A stretch of DNA of 64,000 nucleotides from Sedimentisphaera sp050251615 (GCA_050251615.1 JBFWMM010000005.1:1-64000); one strand, 5' to 3'. Positions 17,613 through 26,633 are shown, counted from the stretch's first letter. Numbers and translations are program-made. The notes: generated by a model not told the origin, from the sequence alone.

Positions 17613-20075
17613 GTGGATACCAAAAACAAATTATCACGTCGTAATATGCTGAAAACCATCCTGTGGACGCCTCCGGCACTGATGTTCGCATCGAACGGAT
17701 TGTTTGCAGCGGAAGAAGACATCAAACCTCTGTTCAAGCCGCGCCTGATTAGCGGCGGCAAAAAGATACGCGTTGCTCAGATTGGCGTGTTCAACCGTGG
17801 CGGCCAGCTGCTCGATACATTCAAAGGGCATACCGACCAGCTCGAATATGTTGCGTTTGCTGATGTACTCTTCACTTCGCACGATTCGCAGATGAGAGGC
17901 TTCCCCGGCCTGCCTTGCTTTACAGACTACCGCGAGATGTTCGAGAAGATGCACGATCAGATTGATGCCGTTATTATCGGCACACCCGACTTCGCGCATT
18001 TTCCCATGCTTGTTCACTCAATGCTGCTCGGCAAGCATGTATATGTTGAGAAGCCGCTCGCGCAGAATGTGTATGAATGCCGTATTATGGAGAAGCTTGC
18101 GCGCAAGTGCGGCGTTGTTACCCAGATGGGTAATCAGGGCCACTCCGAATTCGGTACGCTCCAGTTCGGCGATTGGGTGGAAGCGGGGCTTATCAAGAAT
18201 GTTACTCGCATTGATACCTGGATGACAAAAAGCCGCCGCTGGCATGGCTGGACGATCACAGACTACCCCGAAGCGGTTCCGCCGGCAGGATATGACTGGG
18301 ATCAGTGGCTCTGCCGCCGTCCGTTCAGACCCTACAGCGACAAGCTAATCGACGGCAACTGGCGTTGCTGGTACGACTTCGGCTGCGGCGCTATGGGAGA
18401 CTGGGGCGCGCACGTGCTCGACGCGATTCACCGCTATCTCAAGCTCGGCCAGCCGTATGAAATTGACACTACACTTATCGGCCCCAACGATCTCTACTAC
18501 CCGCAGGGCTCCGTTATTACGTTCAAGTTTGCAGCTCGCGGTAATATGCCTGCGCTTGAGCTGAAGTGGTATGACGGCCAGGGGAATATGCCTTCAGCCC
18601 CCGCCGGATTCAATGGTGAGCTGCCGCCGATAGGCTCGTTGATTTATCTCGATGATGCCGTTGTTACAGGTACAAGCCATGGCGCAACCTATCACTTCAA
18701 GATGAACGCAGACCTTGAGAAGAAGGAAAGAGAAGGCCTGCTCCCCGGGCCCAAGCGCAAACTCTCCGACCACTACAAAAACTTCCTCAATGCATGTCAG
18801 GGAATCGAAGAAACTAACTCCCCGTTTGAGATTAGCGCGCCTCTGGCGGAATTGCTTTGCCTTGGCTGCATAGGCCAGCGTTTCGGCGGTACGTTGAAAT
18901 ACGATGCGAAAGCAATGAGAATCACAAACAACGCCGAAGCAGACAAGATGCTCCATGGCCCTGAAGTTCGTGAAAACTGGACTTCGTACGACAACGGCGA
19001 AGTTTCCGCGTCCAAGGCCTCGCGCATTAAAGCGCCCGGTGAGGTCAGGTGGGAAAACCTCTTCAAGGATGAATCCCTGAACAACTGGGAAAACCCGTAT
19101 GAGTGGGGCAAGGCCGAGTATAAAGACGGCGTTGTCAGCCTGACAAGCGAAAGGGGCAAATGGTTCCTCCTCACGAAGAAGCAGTACGCCAACTTCGTTT
19201 TTGAAGGCGAGATCAAGATGCCGGTCGGCAAGGGCAATTCAGGATTTATGTTCCGTTGTCAGAAAGAAAAGAACCGCGCCTGGGGCTATCAGGCCGAAGT
19301 CGATACGGCAGAGCGTAAATGGTCGGGCGGTCTCTATGATGAAGGTCGCAGAATGTGGTTTGCCTCGCCGAACAGAGATGCGGCATCCTCCGCGGAAGCT
19401 GCTCAGGCCTCCATCGCGGAATTCCGCTCAAGGGCAGGCGAGTGCTACAAGCAGGGCGAATGGAATAAGTACCGCATTGTATGCGTAGGCAACCACATTC
19501 AGATTTTTGTCAATGATGTCCTTACAACAGACATCTACGACGGTATGGATCTGAAGGGCCACCTCGGCATCCAGCACCACGGCGAAGAGGGGCTTGTTTA
19601 TCAGTTCCGCAACCTTCGCGTAAAAGACCTCGGTACAGGCGGCGATATTTACTATCCGCACCGCGAAAACGCGGCCGCCGCGGCCGTTGAATCGAAGATG
19701 CCGGGCGACATCTACGAAGCTGAATCCGCCAAGATGGTTGATGCCTCCGCGGCAGACAACCAGAATGGTTATCAGGGCAAGGGTTTTGCCGATTTCGGTG
19801 GCTCGGGCAGCTATGTCGAGTGGGACAATGTTCTCGCCGATAAAGCGGGCGAGTACAAGCTGACTTTCCGCTACGCAGCCACAAGCAACAGACCCTGTGA
19901 GCTGTTTGTCAACGGACAGAAGAGCGGCACGGTCAAGTTCGATAACACCGGCAGCTGGGAAAACTGGAAGACGGTTGATGTGCCCGTAACGTTCAAGAAG
20001 GGCGGCAACTTCGTGAAAGTTGTAGCGATTGACGCAGGGCCGAATCTCGACGCAATGGCCGTAAACAAGCTCTGA
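17613..20075 (+). CDS. Gfo/Idh/MocA oxidoreductase fused to DUF1080 and a carbohydrate-binding module
   Basis: An 820-residue three-part protein. A Tat-like leader (SRRNMLKTILWTPPALMFASNGLFA, given here as residues about 8-32) is followed by a Rossmann domain (IRVAQIGVFNRGG near 50, VYVEKPLAQNVYECRIMEKLA near 145) and the Gfo/Idh/MocA C-domain to about 470. Residues about 478-680 are a DUF1080 domain (WENLFKDESLNNWENP, GNSGFMFRCQKEKNRAWGYQAEVD, WSGGLYDEGRRMW). Residues about 693-820 are a CBM6/35-like beta-sandwich (DIYEAESAKMVD, YVEWDNVLADKAGEYKLTFRYA, NLDAMAV). The start is GTG at 17613 with ACGGAG seven bases upstream. The arrangement would put C3 oxidation and 3-keto-glycoside cleavage on one chain. 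The Rossmann motif GVFNRG departs from plain GxGxxG. Confidence 0.85.
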   Translation: MDTKNKLSRRNMLKTILWTPPALMFASNGLFAAEEDIKPLFKPRLISGGKKIRVAQIGVFNRGGQLLDTFKGHTDQLEYVAFADVLFTSHDSQMRGFPGLPCFTDYREMFEKMHDQIDAVIIGTPDFAHFPMLVHSMLLGKHVYVEKPLAQNVYECRIMEKLARKCGVVTQMGNQGHSEFGTLQFGDWVEAGLIKNVTRIDTWMTKSRRWHGWTITDYPEAVPPAGYDWDQWLCRRPFRPYSDKLIDGNWRCWYDFGCGAMGDWGAHVLDAIHRYLKLGQPYEIDTTLIGPNDLYYPQGSVITFKFAARGNMPALELKWYDGQGNMPSAPAGFNGELPPIGSLIYLDDAVVTGTSHGATYHFKMNADLEKKEREGLLPGPKRKLSDHYKNFLNACQGIEETNSPFEISAPLAELLCLGCIGQRFGGTLKYDAKAMRITNNAEADKMLHGPEVRENWTSYDNGEVSASKASRIKAPGEVRWENLFKDESLNNWENPYEWGKAEYKDGVVSLTSERGKWFLLTKKQYANFVFEGEIKMPVGKGNSGFMFRCQKEKNRAWGYQAEVDTAERKWSGGLYDEGRRMWFASPNRDAASSAEAAQASIAEFRSRAGECYKQGEWNKYRIVCVGNHIQIFVNDVLTTDIYDGMDLKGHLGIQHHGEEGLVYQFRNLRVKDLGTGGDIYYPHRENAAAAAVESKMPGDIYEAESAKMVDASAADNQNGYQGKGFADFGGSGSYVEWDNVLADKAGEYKLTFRYAATSNRPCELFVNGQKSGTVKFDNTGSWENWKTVDVPVTFKKGGNFVKVVAIDAGPNLDAMAVNKL

Positions 20076-20088
20076 CCTGTTTACAACA

Positions 20089-20976
20089 ATGCGAACCGGT
20101 AGCAAGGGAGATGAAAAAACCGCCGCGGTGGTTTACCATAACAGTTGTTTTGCCATGGGCACGCGGCTTAATGTGGTTATCATCGATGATGTTACCTGCG
20201 CAGATGAGATATTTGACGAGATAGCAGGTGCCGTGGGGCGGCTTGAGCGCAAGCTCAGCCGATTTGACACCGATTCCGATGTCTATCGGATAAACAGCCT
20301 CGCGGCACGGCAATCTGTTGCTGTAGATTCAGAGATGACCGCCATTCTGCTTGCTTGCGAAGATTATTGCAGGCGCTCGGCGGGATATTTCGATATAACT
20401 CTGCCCTCAAGGAGCGGCGCGTTAGCCGGTTTTTCGATGCCGGACTGCGTACATATAGATGCAGGAAATCAGACAGTTGCATTCAGTGATGATTCGATTA
20501 AGATAGACCTTGGCGGTTTTGGCAAGGGATTTGCGCTCCGCGAGATTCTCTCGATACTGAACCGCAGAGACGTAAAAAACGTACTGGTCAGCTTTGGTGA
20601 AAGCTCAATACTGGCGCTTGGTTGCCATCCTTATGGCGATTGTTGGAAGGTCGGGATCGAAGATGTTTCTCGCCCGGGCAGTTCGGCTTATGTATTTGAG
20701 CTACGCGATCAATCGCTGTCGGTTTCGGGATTTCAGCCTGCGCTTCGGGAGGGACAGGGGTTTCATATTTTCAGCCCCGGTTCCGCTTCTCCAATAGAGC
20801 GTACAAGCACGGTTGCCGTGCTGTCGGGCGATGCGCTGGATGCGGAAATACTCTCAACAGCCGTTTATGCGGCAATCGGTACGGATGCATCTTTTATAAA
20901 AAATTTCAGTGGATGCCGTGCCGTGAGAGTCGATTATGACAATGACGAATTAACGGAGATTTATACATATGAGTGA
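20089..20976 (+). CDS. ApbE-like FAD:protein FMN transferase, divergent
   Basis: A 295-residue protein of the ApbE family, which attaches FMN from FAD to Thr/Ser of target proteins. Family marks are CFAMGTRLNVVI near residue 20, LSRFDTDSDVYRIN near 57, GYFDITLPSRSGAL near 98, IDLGGFGKGFALREIL near 143 and DALDAEILSTAVYAAIG near 248. The block normally read as NAGGD is VSFGESS here, so activity is uncertain. It lacks the usual signal peptide or lipobox, so it would act in the cytosol unless the start is wrong; no strong ribosome site precedes the ATG, which is 13 bases after the previous stop, so translation may be coupled. It overlaps the next gene by eight bases. No obvious flavinylation target is encoded nearby. 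Confidence 0.8.
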   Translation: MRTGSKGDEKTAAVVYHNSCFAMGTRLNVVIIDDVTCADEIFDEIAGAVGRLERKLSRFDTDSDVYRINSLAARQSVAVDSEMTAILLACEDYCRRSAGYFDITLPSRSGALAGFSMPDCVHIDAGNQTVAFSDDSIKIDLGGFGKGFALREILSILNRRDVKNVLVSFGESSILALGCHPYGDCWKVGIEDVSRPGSSAYVFELRDQSLSVSGFQPALREGQGFHIFSPGSASPIERTSTVAVLSGDALDAEILSTAVYAAIGTDASFIKNFSGCRAVRVDYDNDELTEIYTYE

Positions 20977-22243
20977 TAAGCACTCTTTTACGCGCCGCGA
21001 GCTTATACAGGCGATGACGGCGATTGCCGGCTCAACAGCTCTGGCGGGCCTGACGCCGTGGATTTCGACGCTCCATGCGGAAGAAGCATCCGGCGCGGCG
21101 AATAATAAGGTTAACATAGGCATTATTGGCCCGGGCAGCCGCGGCCAATATCTTATGCACCACCTGCTCGATATCAGGGGCATTAATATTGTGGCTTTGT
21201 GCGATGATTACAAACCGAATCTCGACAAGGCTATTGAAATGACAGGCGGCAAGGCAACCGCCTATACCGACTACCGCAAAATGCTTGAGCAGAAAGATAT
21301 TGACGGCGTTATAATCACGACGCCACTGCATCTTCACGCGCAGATGTGCCTGGACTGTTTCGCGGCAGGCAAGCACGTCTTCTGCGAGAAGGCGCTCACG
21401 AAAACTGTTGCAGAGGCTCACAGCCTCACGAAAGCTCAAAAGGAAAGCGGGCTTATCCTGCAAACCGGCCACCAGCGCATCTTTGACATCCGCTACCTCA
21501 AAGCGTTTGAGGAGATCAAGAGCGGCAAGCTCGGCAAGATAACACAGATCCGCGCCTACTGGCACCGCAACAACAACTGGCGCAGGCATGTGCCCAGCCC
21601 TGAGCTGGAGCGCAAGATCAACTGGCGCCTCTACAGGGAGTATTCGCTGGGCCTTATGACAGAGCTCGCCTCACACCATCTGCAAGTGGCCAACTGGTTT
21701 CTCGGAGCGATGCCGATCTCCGCGCGCGGTTGCGGCAGCATAAACTACTGGCAGGACGGCCGTGAGGTCTATGACAACGTCAACGTTGTGTATGAGTATC
21801 CGGGCGGCGTTCATTTTGTCTATGATTCACTTATCAGCAACAAGCATTACGGCCTTGAGATTCAGGTGATGGGCGAAAAGGGCACGTATGAAATGGAGCT
21901 TGGCAAGTTTTATTCAGAGAACCCGCCGGCACCGTCGGGTATTCATCAGCTGATCAATGATATTGAGCATAATATCTTTGACCCGCTCCCCATCGGCGGC
22001 GCGAGCTGGGTACCTGAAACGATATCGAAGTACAAAGGCGACTGGATTGTGAATAAGCGCCCGAAAGATATTCCCAACTGCGACAGGCTTGAGCTTGAGT
22101 CTTTCGCCGAGACAATCCGCGACGGCAAACCAATACCCGGAATGGTCGAACATGGAATTGACGCCGCAATAGCCACGATTATGGGTGATGAGGCTATGAT
22201 TCGCAATGAGATTATCCATATTACAAAGGAGATGCAGGCATGA
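20969..22243 (+). CDS. Gfo/Idh/MocA-family oxidoreductase with Tat leader
   Basis: A 424-residue NAD(P)-type sugar oxidoreductase. A twin-arginine leader (FTRRELIQAMTAIAGSTALAGL) suggests export in folded form, as is common for these proteins in Planctomycetota. The Rossmann part has VNIGIIGPGSRGQYLMHHLL near residue 48, VALCDDYKPNLDKA and HVFCEKALTKTVAEAHSL (catalytic-region Lys of the EKP-like motif; here EKA). The C-domain has LMTELASHHLQVANWFLGAMP with the conserved His residues. Alone of the pair, it has no DUF1080 extension. It overlaps the ApbE-like gene upstream and the small membrane protein gene downstream by a few bases, so all belong to one operon. The likely role is oxidation of a glycoside to its 3-keto form or the reverse reaction. 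Confidence 0.85.
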   Translation: MSDKHSFTRRELIQAMTAIAGSTALAGLTPWISTLHAEEASGAANNKVNIGIIGPGSRGQYLMHHLLDIRGINIVALCDDYKPNLDKAIEMTGGKATAYTDYRKMLEQKDIDGVIITTPLHLHAQMCLDCFAAGKHVFCEKALTKTVAEAHSLTKAQKESGLILQTGHQRIFDIRYLKAFEEIKSGKLGKITQIRAYWHRNNNWRRHVPSPELERKINWRLYREYSLGLMTELASHHLQVANWFLGAMPISARGCGSINYWQDGREVYDNVNVVYEYPGGVHFVYDSLISNKHYGLEIQVMGEKGTYEMELGKFYSENPPAPSGIHQLINDIEHNIFDPLPIGGASWVPETISKYKGDWIVNKRPKDIPNCDRLELESFAETIRDGKPIPGMVEHGIDAAIATIMGDEAMIRNEIIHITKEMQA

Positions 22244-22509
22244 AAGACATCATCATAACCAAAAAGAAGATAATCCTCGAAATCGTTTTCTGTTTTATAG
22301 CTCTGGCCGTTGCCGAGGGCATGAACATTCACGCGATAAAGAAGTATAACACCAACTGGAGCGAGCTGTGGAATCAGTGGCTCACGGTTTTTATCCTGGC
22401 GGCCATCATTTATGCGCTGTTTACAGCCATCAGAATAATTGGATTTCTGATAATCGCCGTGATTAAAGCGGCTTCCGAAAAACGCAAGGCCAAGCAAGCA
22501 GAATCATAA
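22240..22509 (+). CDS. small membrane protein of the 3-keto operon
   Basis: An 89-residue protein starting within the preceding stop (ATGA overlap). It has two predicted membrane segments, about residues 11-27 (IILEIVFCFIALAVAEG) and 47-74 (WLTVFILAAIIYALFTAI, then IIGFLIIAVI), with a short loop containing YNTNWSELWNQ and a basic C-terminal tail KAASEKRKAKQ. I do not recognise a family. Tight coupling with the oxidoreductase suggests a partner role at the membrane. A terminator follows directly. Confidence 0.7.
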   Translation: MKDIIITKKKIILEIVFCFIALAVAEGMNIHAIKKYNTNWSELWNQWLTVFILAAIIYALFTAIRIIGFLIIAVIKAASEKRKAKQAES

Positions 22510-22807
22510 GCTACAAGCAGCACCCGTCAGAAATGGCGGGTGTTTTTTTATGTCGTTTGCAGGTATGGCTTCTCCGGCATNNNNNNNNNNNNNNNNNNNN
22601 NNNNNNNNNNNNNNNNNNNNNNNNNNNNNNNNNNNNNNNNNNNNNNNNNNNNNNNNNNNNNNNNNNNNNNNNNNNNNNNNTCGCCGTGATTAAAGCGGCT
22701 TCCGAAAAACGCAAGGCCAAGCAAGCAGAATCATAAGCTACAAGCAGCACCCGTCAGAAATGGCGGGTGTTTTTTTATGTCGTTTGCAGGTATGGCTTCT
22801 CCGGCAT
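22454..22807. repeat. 127-bp direct duplication flanking a 100-N gap (assembly artefact)
   Basis: Bases 22454-22580 are identical to 22681-22807, with 100 N (22581-22680) between them. The copy after the gap repeats the end of the small membrane protein gene and its terminator. The same 127-base length is seen at two other gaps in the window, which fits unmerged contig ends from an assembler using k = 127. The real sequence is probably continuous, with 227 surplus bases here. Confidence 0.9.
22521..22549 (+). terminator. terminator of the 3-keto operon
   Basis: Stem CACCCGTC with GGCGGGTG (one G-T pair) around AGAAAT, followed by seven T, 12 bases after the last stop of the operon. The copy at 22748-22776 belongs to the duplicated gap flank and is not a second terminator. 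Confidence 0.85.
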
Positions 22808-22983
22808 TGGTTAGCGAAACACAGCGGAGGCGCGCAAGCGCCCCGAAATTGAAAGTTAAACCCGTTGCGTTTTGCCGTCGCTACGCTCCGTTGCACCTGC
22901 GGTGTCGCATTGCTTGCGCAATGGCGCTGTTTGCGGTTTGGTTTCACCGGCATTGGTTGGCGTTTGCACAGAGTTTTTTTCGC
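22801..22983. repeat. dispersed intergenic repeat, copy A
   Basis: This GC-rich noncoding stretch shares several blocks, in the same order, with 49812-50043: CCGGCATTGG, ACAGCGGAGGCGCGCAAGCG followed by CCCCGAAAT, CGCATTGCTTGCGCAATGG, GGTTTCACCGGCATTGG and a T7CGC end. It contains two small hairpins, GGCGC-GCAA-GCGCC and CATTGC-TTGC-GCAATG. The first few bases lie in the duplicated gap flank. The reading frames open across it are not conserved between the copies, so I do not call a gene. Confidence 0.7.
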
Positions 22984-23258
22984 TTTGCTCGCACAATGGC
23001 GATGCCGGCCGATTCATCATTGCGCATTGTTTCAACCTGCGCGGTTATATATTTTGCGGGGAAATCCCTGCCTCTTCGGAAAAATCAGAAGTCGAAGGAT
23101 AGTAATTTTCAGCTGAACACTTTTTACGCTGTTAAATACGTTCATTATTGCCTGATGTACTTGCACAAATACCGGTTTGGTGTATGTTATATTATGCGTG
23201 ATTTTACGGGTTTCACGCATAGGGTTAAATTAGAAGTGTTACAGATTAAAGGTGAATT
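22984..23258. other. intergenic region before the GH51-GH43 gene
   Basis: Together with the operon terminator, gap and repeat, this forms a 749-bp stretch without a credible gene. The last 275 bases are AT-richer and hold the promoter candidate at 23161-23188. Confidence 0.6.
23161..23188 (+). promoter_or_regulatory. candidate promoter of the GH51-GH43 gene
   Basis: TTGCAC (23161-23166), a 16-base spacer and TATGTT (23183-23188), 70 bases before the ATG. An overlapping TATATT lies at 23188-23193. Confidence 0.45.
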
Positions 23259-26200
23259 ATGAGAAAAACGACAGTCTTATTCTCAATGTTGTTGTTTGCG
23301 GCTTTTGCCGCCGCTGCGCCGTTGCGGCTGAATGTATCGGTTGACGGCGAGGCCGGAGAGTCCAGCTCTATTATGTATGGCCTGTTCTTCGAGGACATTA
23401 ATATGGCCGCGGACGGCGGTCTGTATGCAGAGCTTGTTCGTAACCGCTCATTCGAGTTTAACGATGAGGATGCGTTGTTTGCCTGGGAGAGCGAGCTGGA
23501 TATGAGCGTTGAAAAGGAAAATCCGCTCAACGAAAACAACCCGCACTACCTCTCCTTGAAAACCACGGGAGGTAAACCCCTGCGCAACAAAGGCTTCGAC
23601 GGCATCGCACTCGAACAGGGCAAGACATACCTCTTCAGCTGCTACGCAAGGAGCGAGGCGGTAAACAGGATGGAGGTAAGCCTTGTTACATCGGAGGGAA
23701 GACGTGTGGCATCTGAGAGAACCTCCCGAATCAACGCCGAATGGAAGAAGTTCGAGTTCAAGCTCGTTTCGCGCGTTTCTGATAAGAAAGCGGCTCTGGA
23801 GATCCGGTTTGCGGGCGAGGGGGAAGTTTTCCTTGATATGGTGAGCCTGTTCCCGCAGGATACATGGAAGAATCAGCCGAACGGCCTGCGCAAAGACCTC
23901 GTTGAGGCGCTTGCCGAGCTCAAACCTGCGTTTATCCGCTTTCCGGGCGGCTGTATCGTAGAGGGTATGGAGCTGTGGAACGCATACCGCTGGAAGGATA
24001 CCGTCGGCGATGTTGCCGGGAGAAAGGTAAACTGGAACAGATGGTCCACATGGAACGCGCCGAAACAGTACTACCAGTCCTGCGGGCTGGGCTTCTTCGA
24101 ATATTTCCGCCTCTGCGACGACCTCGGCGCCGAGCCTGTGCCGATTCTGAACTGCGGCATGGCCTGCCAGTACCAGTCGGGAGAGCTTGTACCTTTGGAT
24201 GAGCTTGATGAGTGGATTCAGGACGCGCTTGACCTTATTGAGTTCGCAAACGGAGATACGAGCACAAAATGGGGTGGCCTGCGCGCCGAGATGGGGCACC
24301 CCGAGCCGTTTAACATGAAGCTGCTCGGCATCGGCAATGAGCAGTGGGGCGAGCAGTACTTCGAGCGCTACGAGAAGTTTTATGAGGTGCTCAAAGCTAA
24401 GCACCCTGAGATTCAGTATATAACGACCTCCGGTCCCTCATCTGACGGCGACAGTTTCGATCTCGCCTGGAGCAAGTTCAAACAGGGCACTCCCGCGGAA
24501 ATCGTTGATGAACATTACTATCGCCCGCCGTCTTGGTTTCTCGCGAATAACGCTCGCTACGACAGCTACGACCGCAACGGTCCGAAGGTGTTCGCAGGTG
24601 AGTTTGCCGCGCATCAGGGCAACCGCAAAAACGACCTTGGCGCGGCAGTAGCAGAGGCTTCGTTTATGTGCAGTCTCGACCGCAACTCCGACATCGTCTG
24701 CATGGCCAGCTATGCGCCCCTTTTCGCACGCTACGGCTTTACACAGTGGGCACCTGACCTTATCTTCTTCAATGAGAGCACGGTCGTTCGCACGCCTTCG
24801 TATTATGTGCAGCAGCTCTTCAGCCTGCATAAGGGCGATTATATTCTCGAATCCGAGCTCACAGGCTCAAAGCCGGAGCAGGGAGCCAATGTCTTCGCGC
24901 TCCGCAGCTGGCTTACGGCCAATGAGTTCAAGGATATTACCCTCACTACAGAATCCGGCAAAAAGCTTACAAGCTCCGATTTGAAGTGGGAATTTGTAAG
25001 CGGTGAGTGGGAGCGTAATGGCGATGTTTTCGCTCAGACAGACCCAAGGGCTCAAAACACAATCTGTATGGCATCGGCTGAGGATGTCGGCGAGAAGTTT
25101 ACAATCGAAATGAAGGCCCGCGCGGTATCTGGAGCGGAAGGATTTATGATTCTCCTGCCGAGCGATGCGCGGGATAAAGGCGTGCAGCTTAATATCGGCG
25201 GCTGGGGTAACGGCCAGAACGCTATGCAGCTTGTCAACGGCAGCACAAGCTCCATCCTCAAGCGCGAGAGCGGAAAAATAGAGCGGGGGCAGTGGTACGA
25301 CGTTAAAATCGTCAGTGATAACGGTGTTGTAACAAGCTACCTTGATGGCCGTGAGCTCTGGCAGACAGCTTCGATAGTGAGCAAGAGCGTCAGCAACGGC
25401 GTTTACTCTTCCACTATGAAGCGCAAAAACGGTGATGTTATTATCAAGCTGGTTAACACGACAGAGGAGCCGCGCAACATTGAAATCAGCCTTGATACCA
25501 AAGACGCCTACTCCAACGTTTGCGATGTCTGGACGCTTTCCGGCGAAAGCGGCAAGGCTAACACACCTGAGGCAACACCTGTCCCCGCACCTGCCCGCAG
25601 CCGGTATAATGCGGCAGGAAACGATTTTACATACCTCGCCATGCCGAACACTGTAAATGTGATTGAGCTGAAGAAAGCGGTTTCTCCGGAGGCGAAGGGT
25701 GGCTATCTGTTCAGCTACTTCACCGGCAACGGCGAAGACGGCCTCCATCTGATAAGCAGCTATGACGGCCTTAAATGGGAAAAGGTTGCAAACGGCAAGT
25801 CTTTGCTGAGGCCAGAGCTCGGCGATAAGCTTATGAGAGACCCTTGCGTTGTGCAGGGGCCTGATGGCGAGTTCCATATGGTCTGGACGACGGGTTGGCA
25901 TGGTAAAGGCATCGGCCTTGCTCACTCAAAAGACCTCATCAGCTGGAGCAAGCAGCAATTTGTTCCTGTTATGGCACATGAGAGCGGGGCGAAAAACTGC
26001 TGGGCGCCCGAAATCCTCTACGATGAGGCCACCGGCGAGTACGTTATCTATTGGGCAACCACCATCGAGGGGCGATTCCCCGAGACATTCAACCCGCAGG
26101 ATGACAACAACCACCGCATCTATGCCGTACGTACGAAAGACTTCAAGACTTATTCAGATACCGAGCTGTTTTACGAGCCCGGCTTCAACGTGATTGACTC

Positions 26201-26564
26201 TACAATCCTTCCCACGCTTGACGGCGAGAAGTTTGTTATGTTCCTCAAGAATGAAACTAAAGCCCCCAGAGCGGAGAAGAACATCAGATATGCTTTCGGG
26301 CAGACCCCGTCGGGGCCTTTCGGCAAGGAGTCTGAACCGATCAGCGGCAAGGGCTGGGCAGAAGGCCCCACCGCCATCAATATCGCCGGCAAGTGCTATC
26401 TGTACTACGACCGCTATACTTCGGGCAACTATGGCCTGCGCATCAGCACAAACTACAGCGACTGGAGCGATGCGACGAGCTTGCTGGAACTGCCTGTAAA
26501 GCTAAAGCACGGCACGATTTTCGAGGTCGGCGGGGATGTGTTGGAGAATCTGAAAAAACAGTGA
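23259..26564 (+). CDS. secreted GH51 alpha-L-arabinofuranosidase fused to a GH43-like domain
   Basis: A 1,101-residue exported enzyme. A signal peptide (residues 1-19) is followed by the GH51 start (SSIMYGLFFEDINMAADGG) and an inserted CBM4_9-like sandwich at about 85-210. The GH51 barrel has FIRFPGGCIVEGM near 230, acid/base Glu361 in GIGNEQWG and nucleophile Glu448 in VFAGEFAAHQG. A concanavalin-like module (about 575-690, GEWERNGDVFAQ to YDVKIVSDNGVVTSYLDGREL) is inserted before the GH51 C-terminal beta-domain ends near 805. The last 295 residues are a GH43-type five-bladed propeller: KLMRDPCVVQGPDGEFHMVW, NCWAPEILYDEATGEYVIYW and KGWAEGPTAINIAGKCYLYY hold the acidic residues expected. Both modules act on arabinose side chains in characterised relatives. 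Start ATG is preceded by AAAGGTG. Confidence 0.88.
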   Translation: MRKTTVLFSMLLFAAFAAAAPLRLNVSVDGEAGESSSIMYGLFFEDINMAADGGLYAELVRNRSFEFNDEDALFAWESELDMSVEKENPLNENNPHYLSLKTTGGKPLRNKGFDGIALEQGKTYLFSCYARSEAVNRMEVSLVTSEGRRVASERTSRINAEWKKFEFKLVSRVSDKKAALEIRFAGEGEVFLDMVSLFPQDTWKNQPNGLRKDLVEALAELKPAFIRFPGGCIVEGMELWNAYRWKDTVGDVAGRKVNWNRWSTWNAPKQYYQSCGLGFFEYFRLCDDLGAEPVPILNCGMACQYQSGELVPLDELDEWIQDALDLIEFANGDTSTKWGGLRAEMGHPEPFNMKLLGIGNEQWGEQYFERYEKFYEVLKAKHPEIQYITTSGPSSDGDSFDLAWSKFKQGTPAEIVDEHYYRPPSWFLANNARYDSYDRNGPKVFAGEFAAHQGNRKNDLGAAVAEASFMCSLDRNSDIVCMASYAPLFARYGFTQWAPDLIFFNESTVVRTPSYYVQQLFSLHKGDYILESELTGSKPEQGANVFALRSWLTANEFKDITLTTESGKKLTSSDLKWEFVSGEWERNGDVFAQTDPRAQNTICMASAEDVGEKFTIEMKARAVSGAEGFMILLPSDARDKGVQLNIGGWGNGQNAMQLVNGSTSSILKRESGKIERGQWYDVKIVSDNGVVTSYLDGRELWQTASIVSKSVSNGVYSSTMKRKNGDVIIKLVNTTEEPRNIEISLDTKDAYSNVCDVWTLSGESGKANTPEATPVPAPARSRYNAAGNDFTYLAMPNTVNVIELKKAVSPEAKGGYLFSYFTGNGEDGLHLISSYDGLKWEKVANGKSLLRPELGDKLMRDPCVVQGPDGEFHMVWTTGWHGKGIGLAHSKDLISWSKQQFVPVMAHESGAKNCWAPEILYDEATGEYVIYWATTIEGRFPETFNPQDDNNHRIYAVRTKDFKTYSDTELFYEPGFNVIDSTILPTLDGEKFVMFLKNETKAPRAEKNIRYAFGQTPSGPFGKESEPISGKGWAEGPTAINIAGKCYLYYDRYTSGNYGLRISTNYSDWSDATSLLELPVKLKHGTIFEVGGDVLENLKKQ

Positions 26565-26633
26565 TGGGCGGGTCAGGATGCCTGCCTTCCAAAATACTCA
26601 CATAACCCTTAATCTCTAATAGAAGGGGTCCTA

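Noticed and set aside
22681..22807. Second copy of the end of the small membrane protein gene and its terminator
   Set aside because: It is identical to 22454-22580 over exactly 127 bases next to an N run, so it is an assembly overlap and not a gene duplication.
22777..23262. A 161-codon open frame between the 3-keto operon and the GH51 gene
   Set aside because: It starts in the duplicated gap flank, runs through the dispersed intergenic repeat, overlaps the GH51 start and has no ribosome site or domain.
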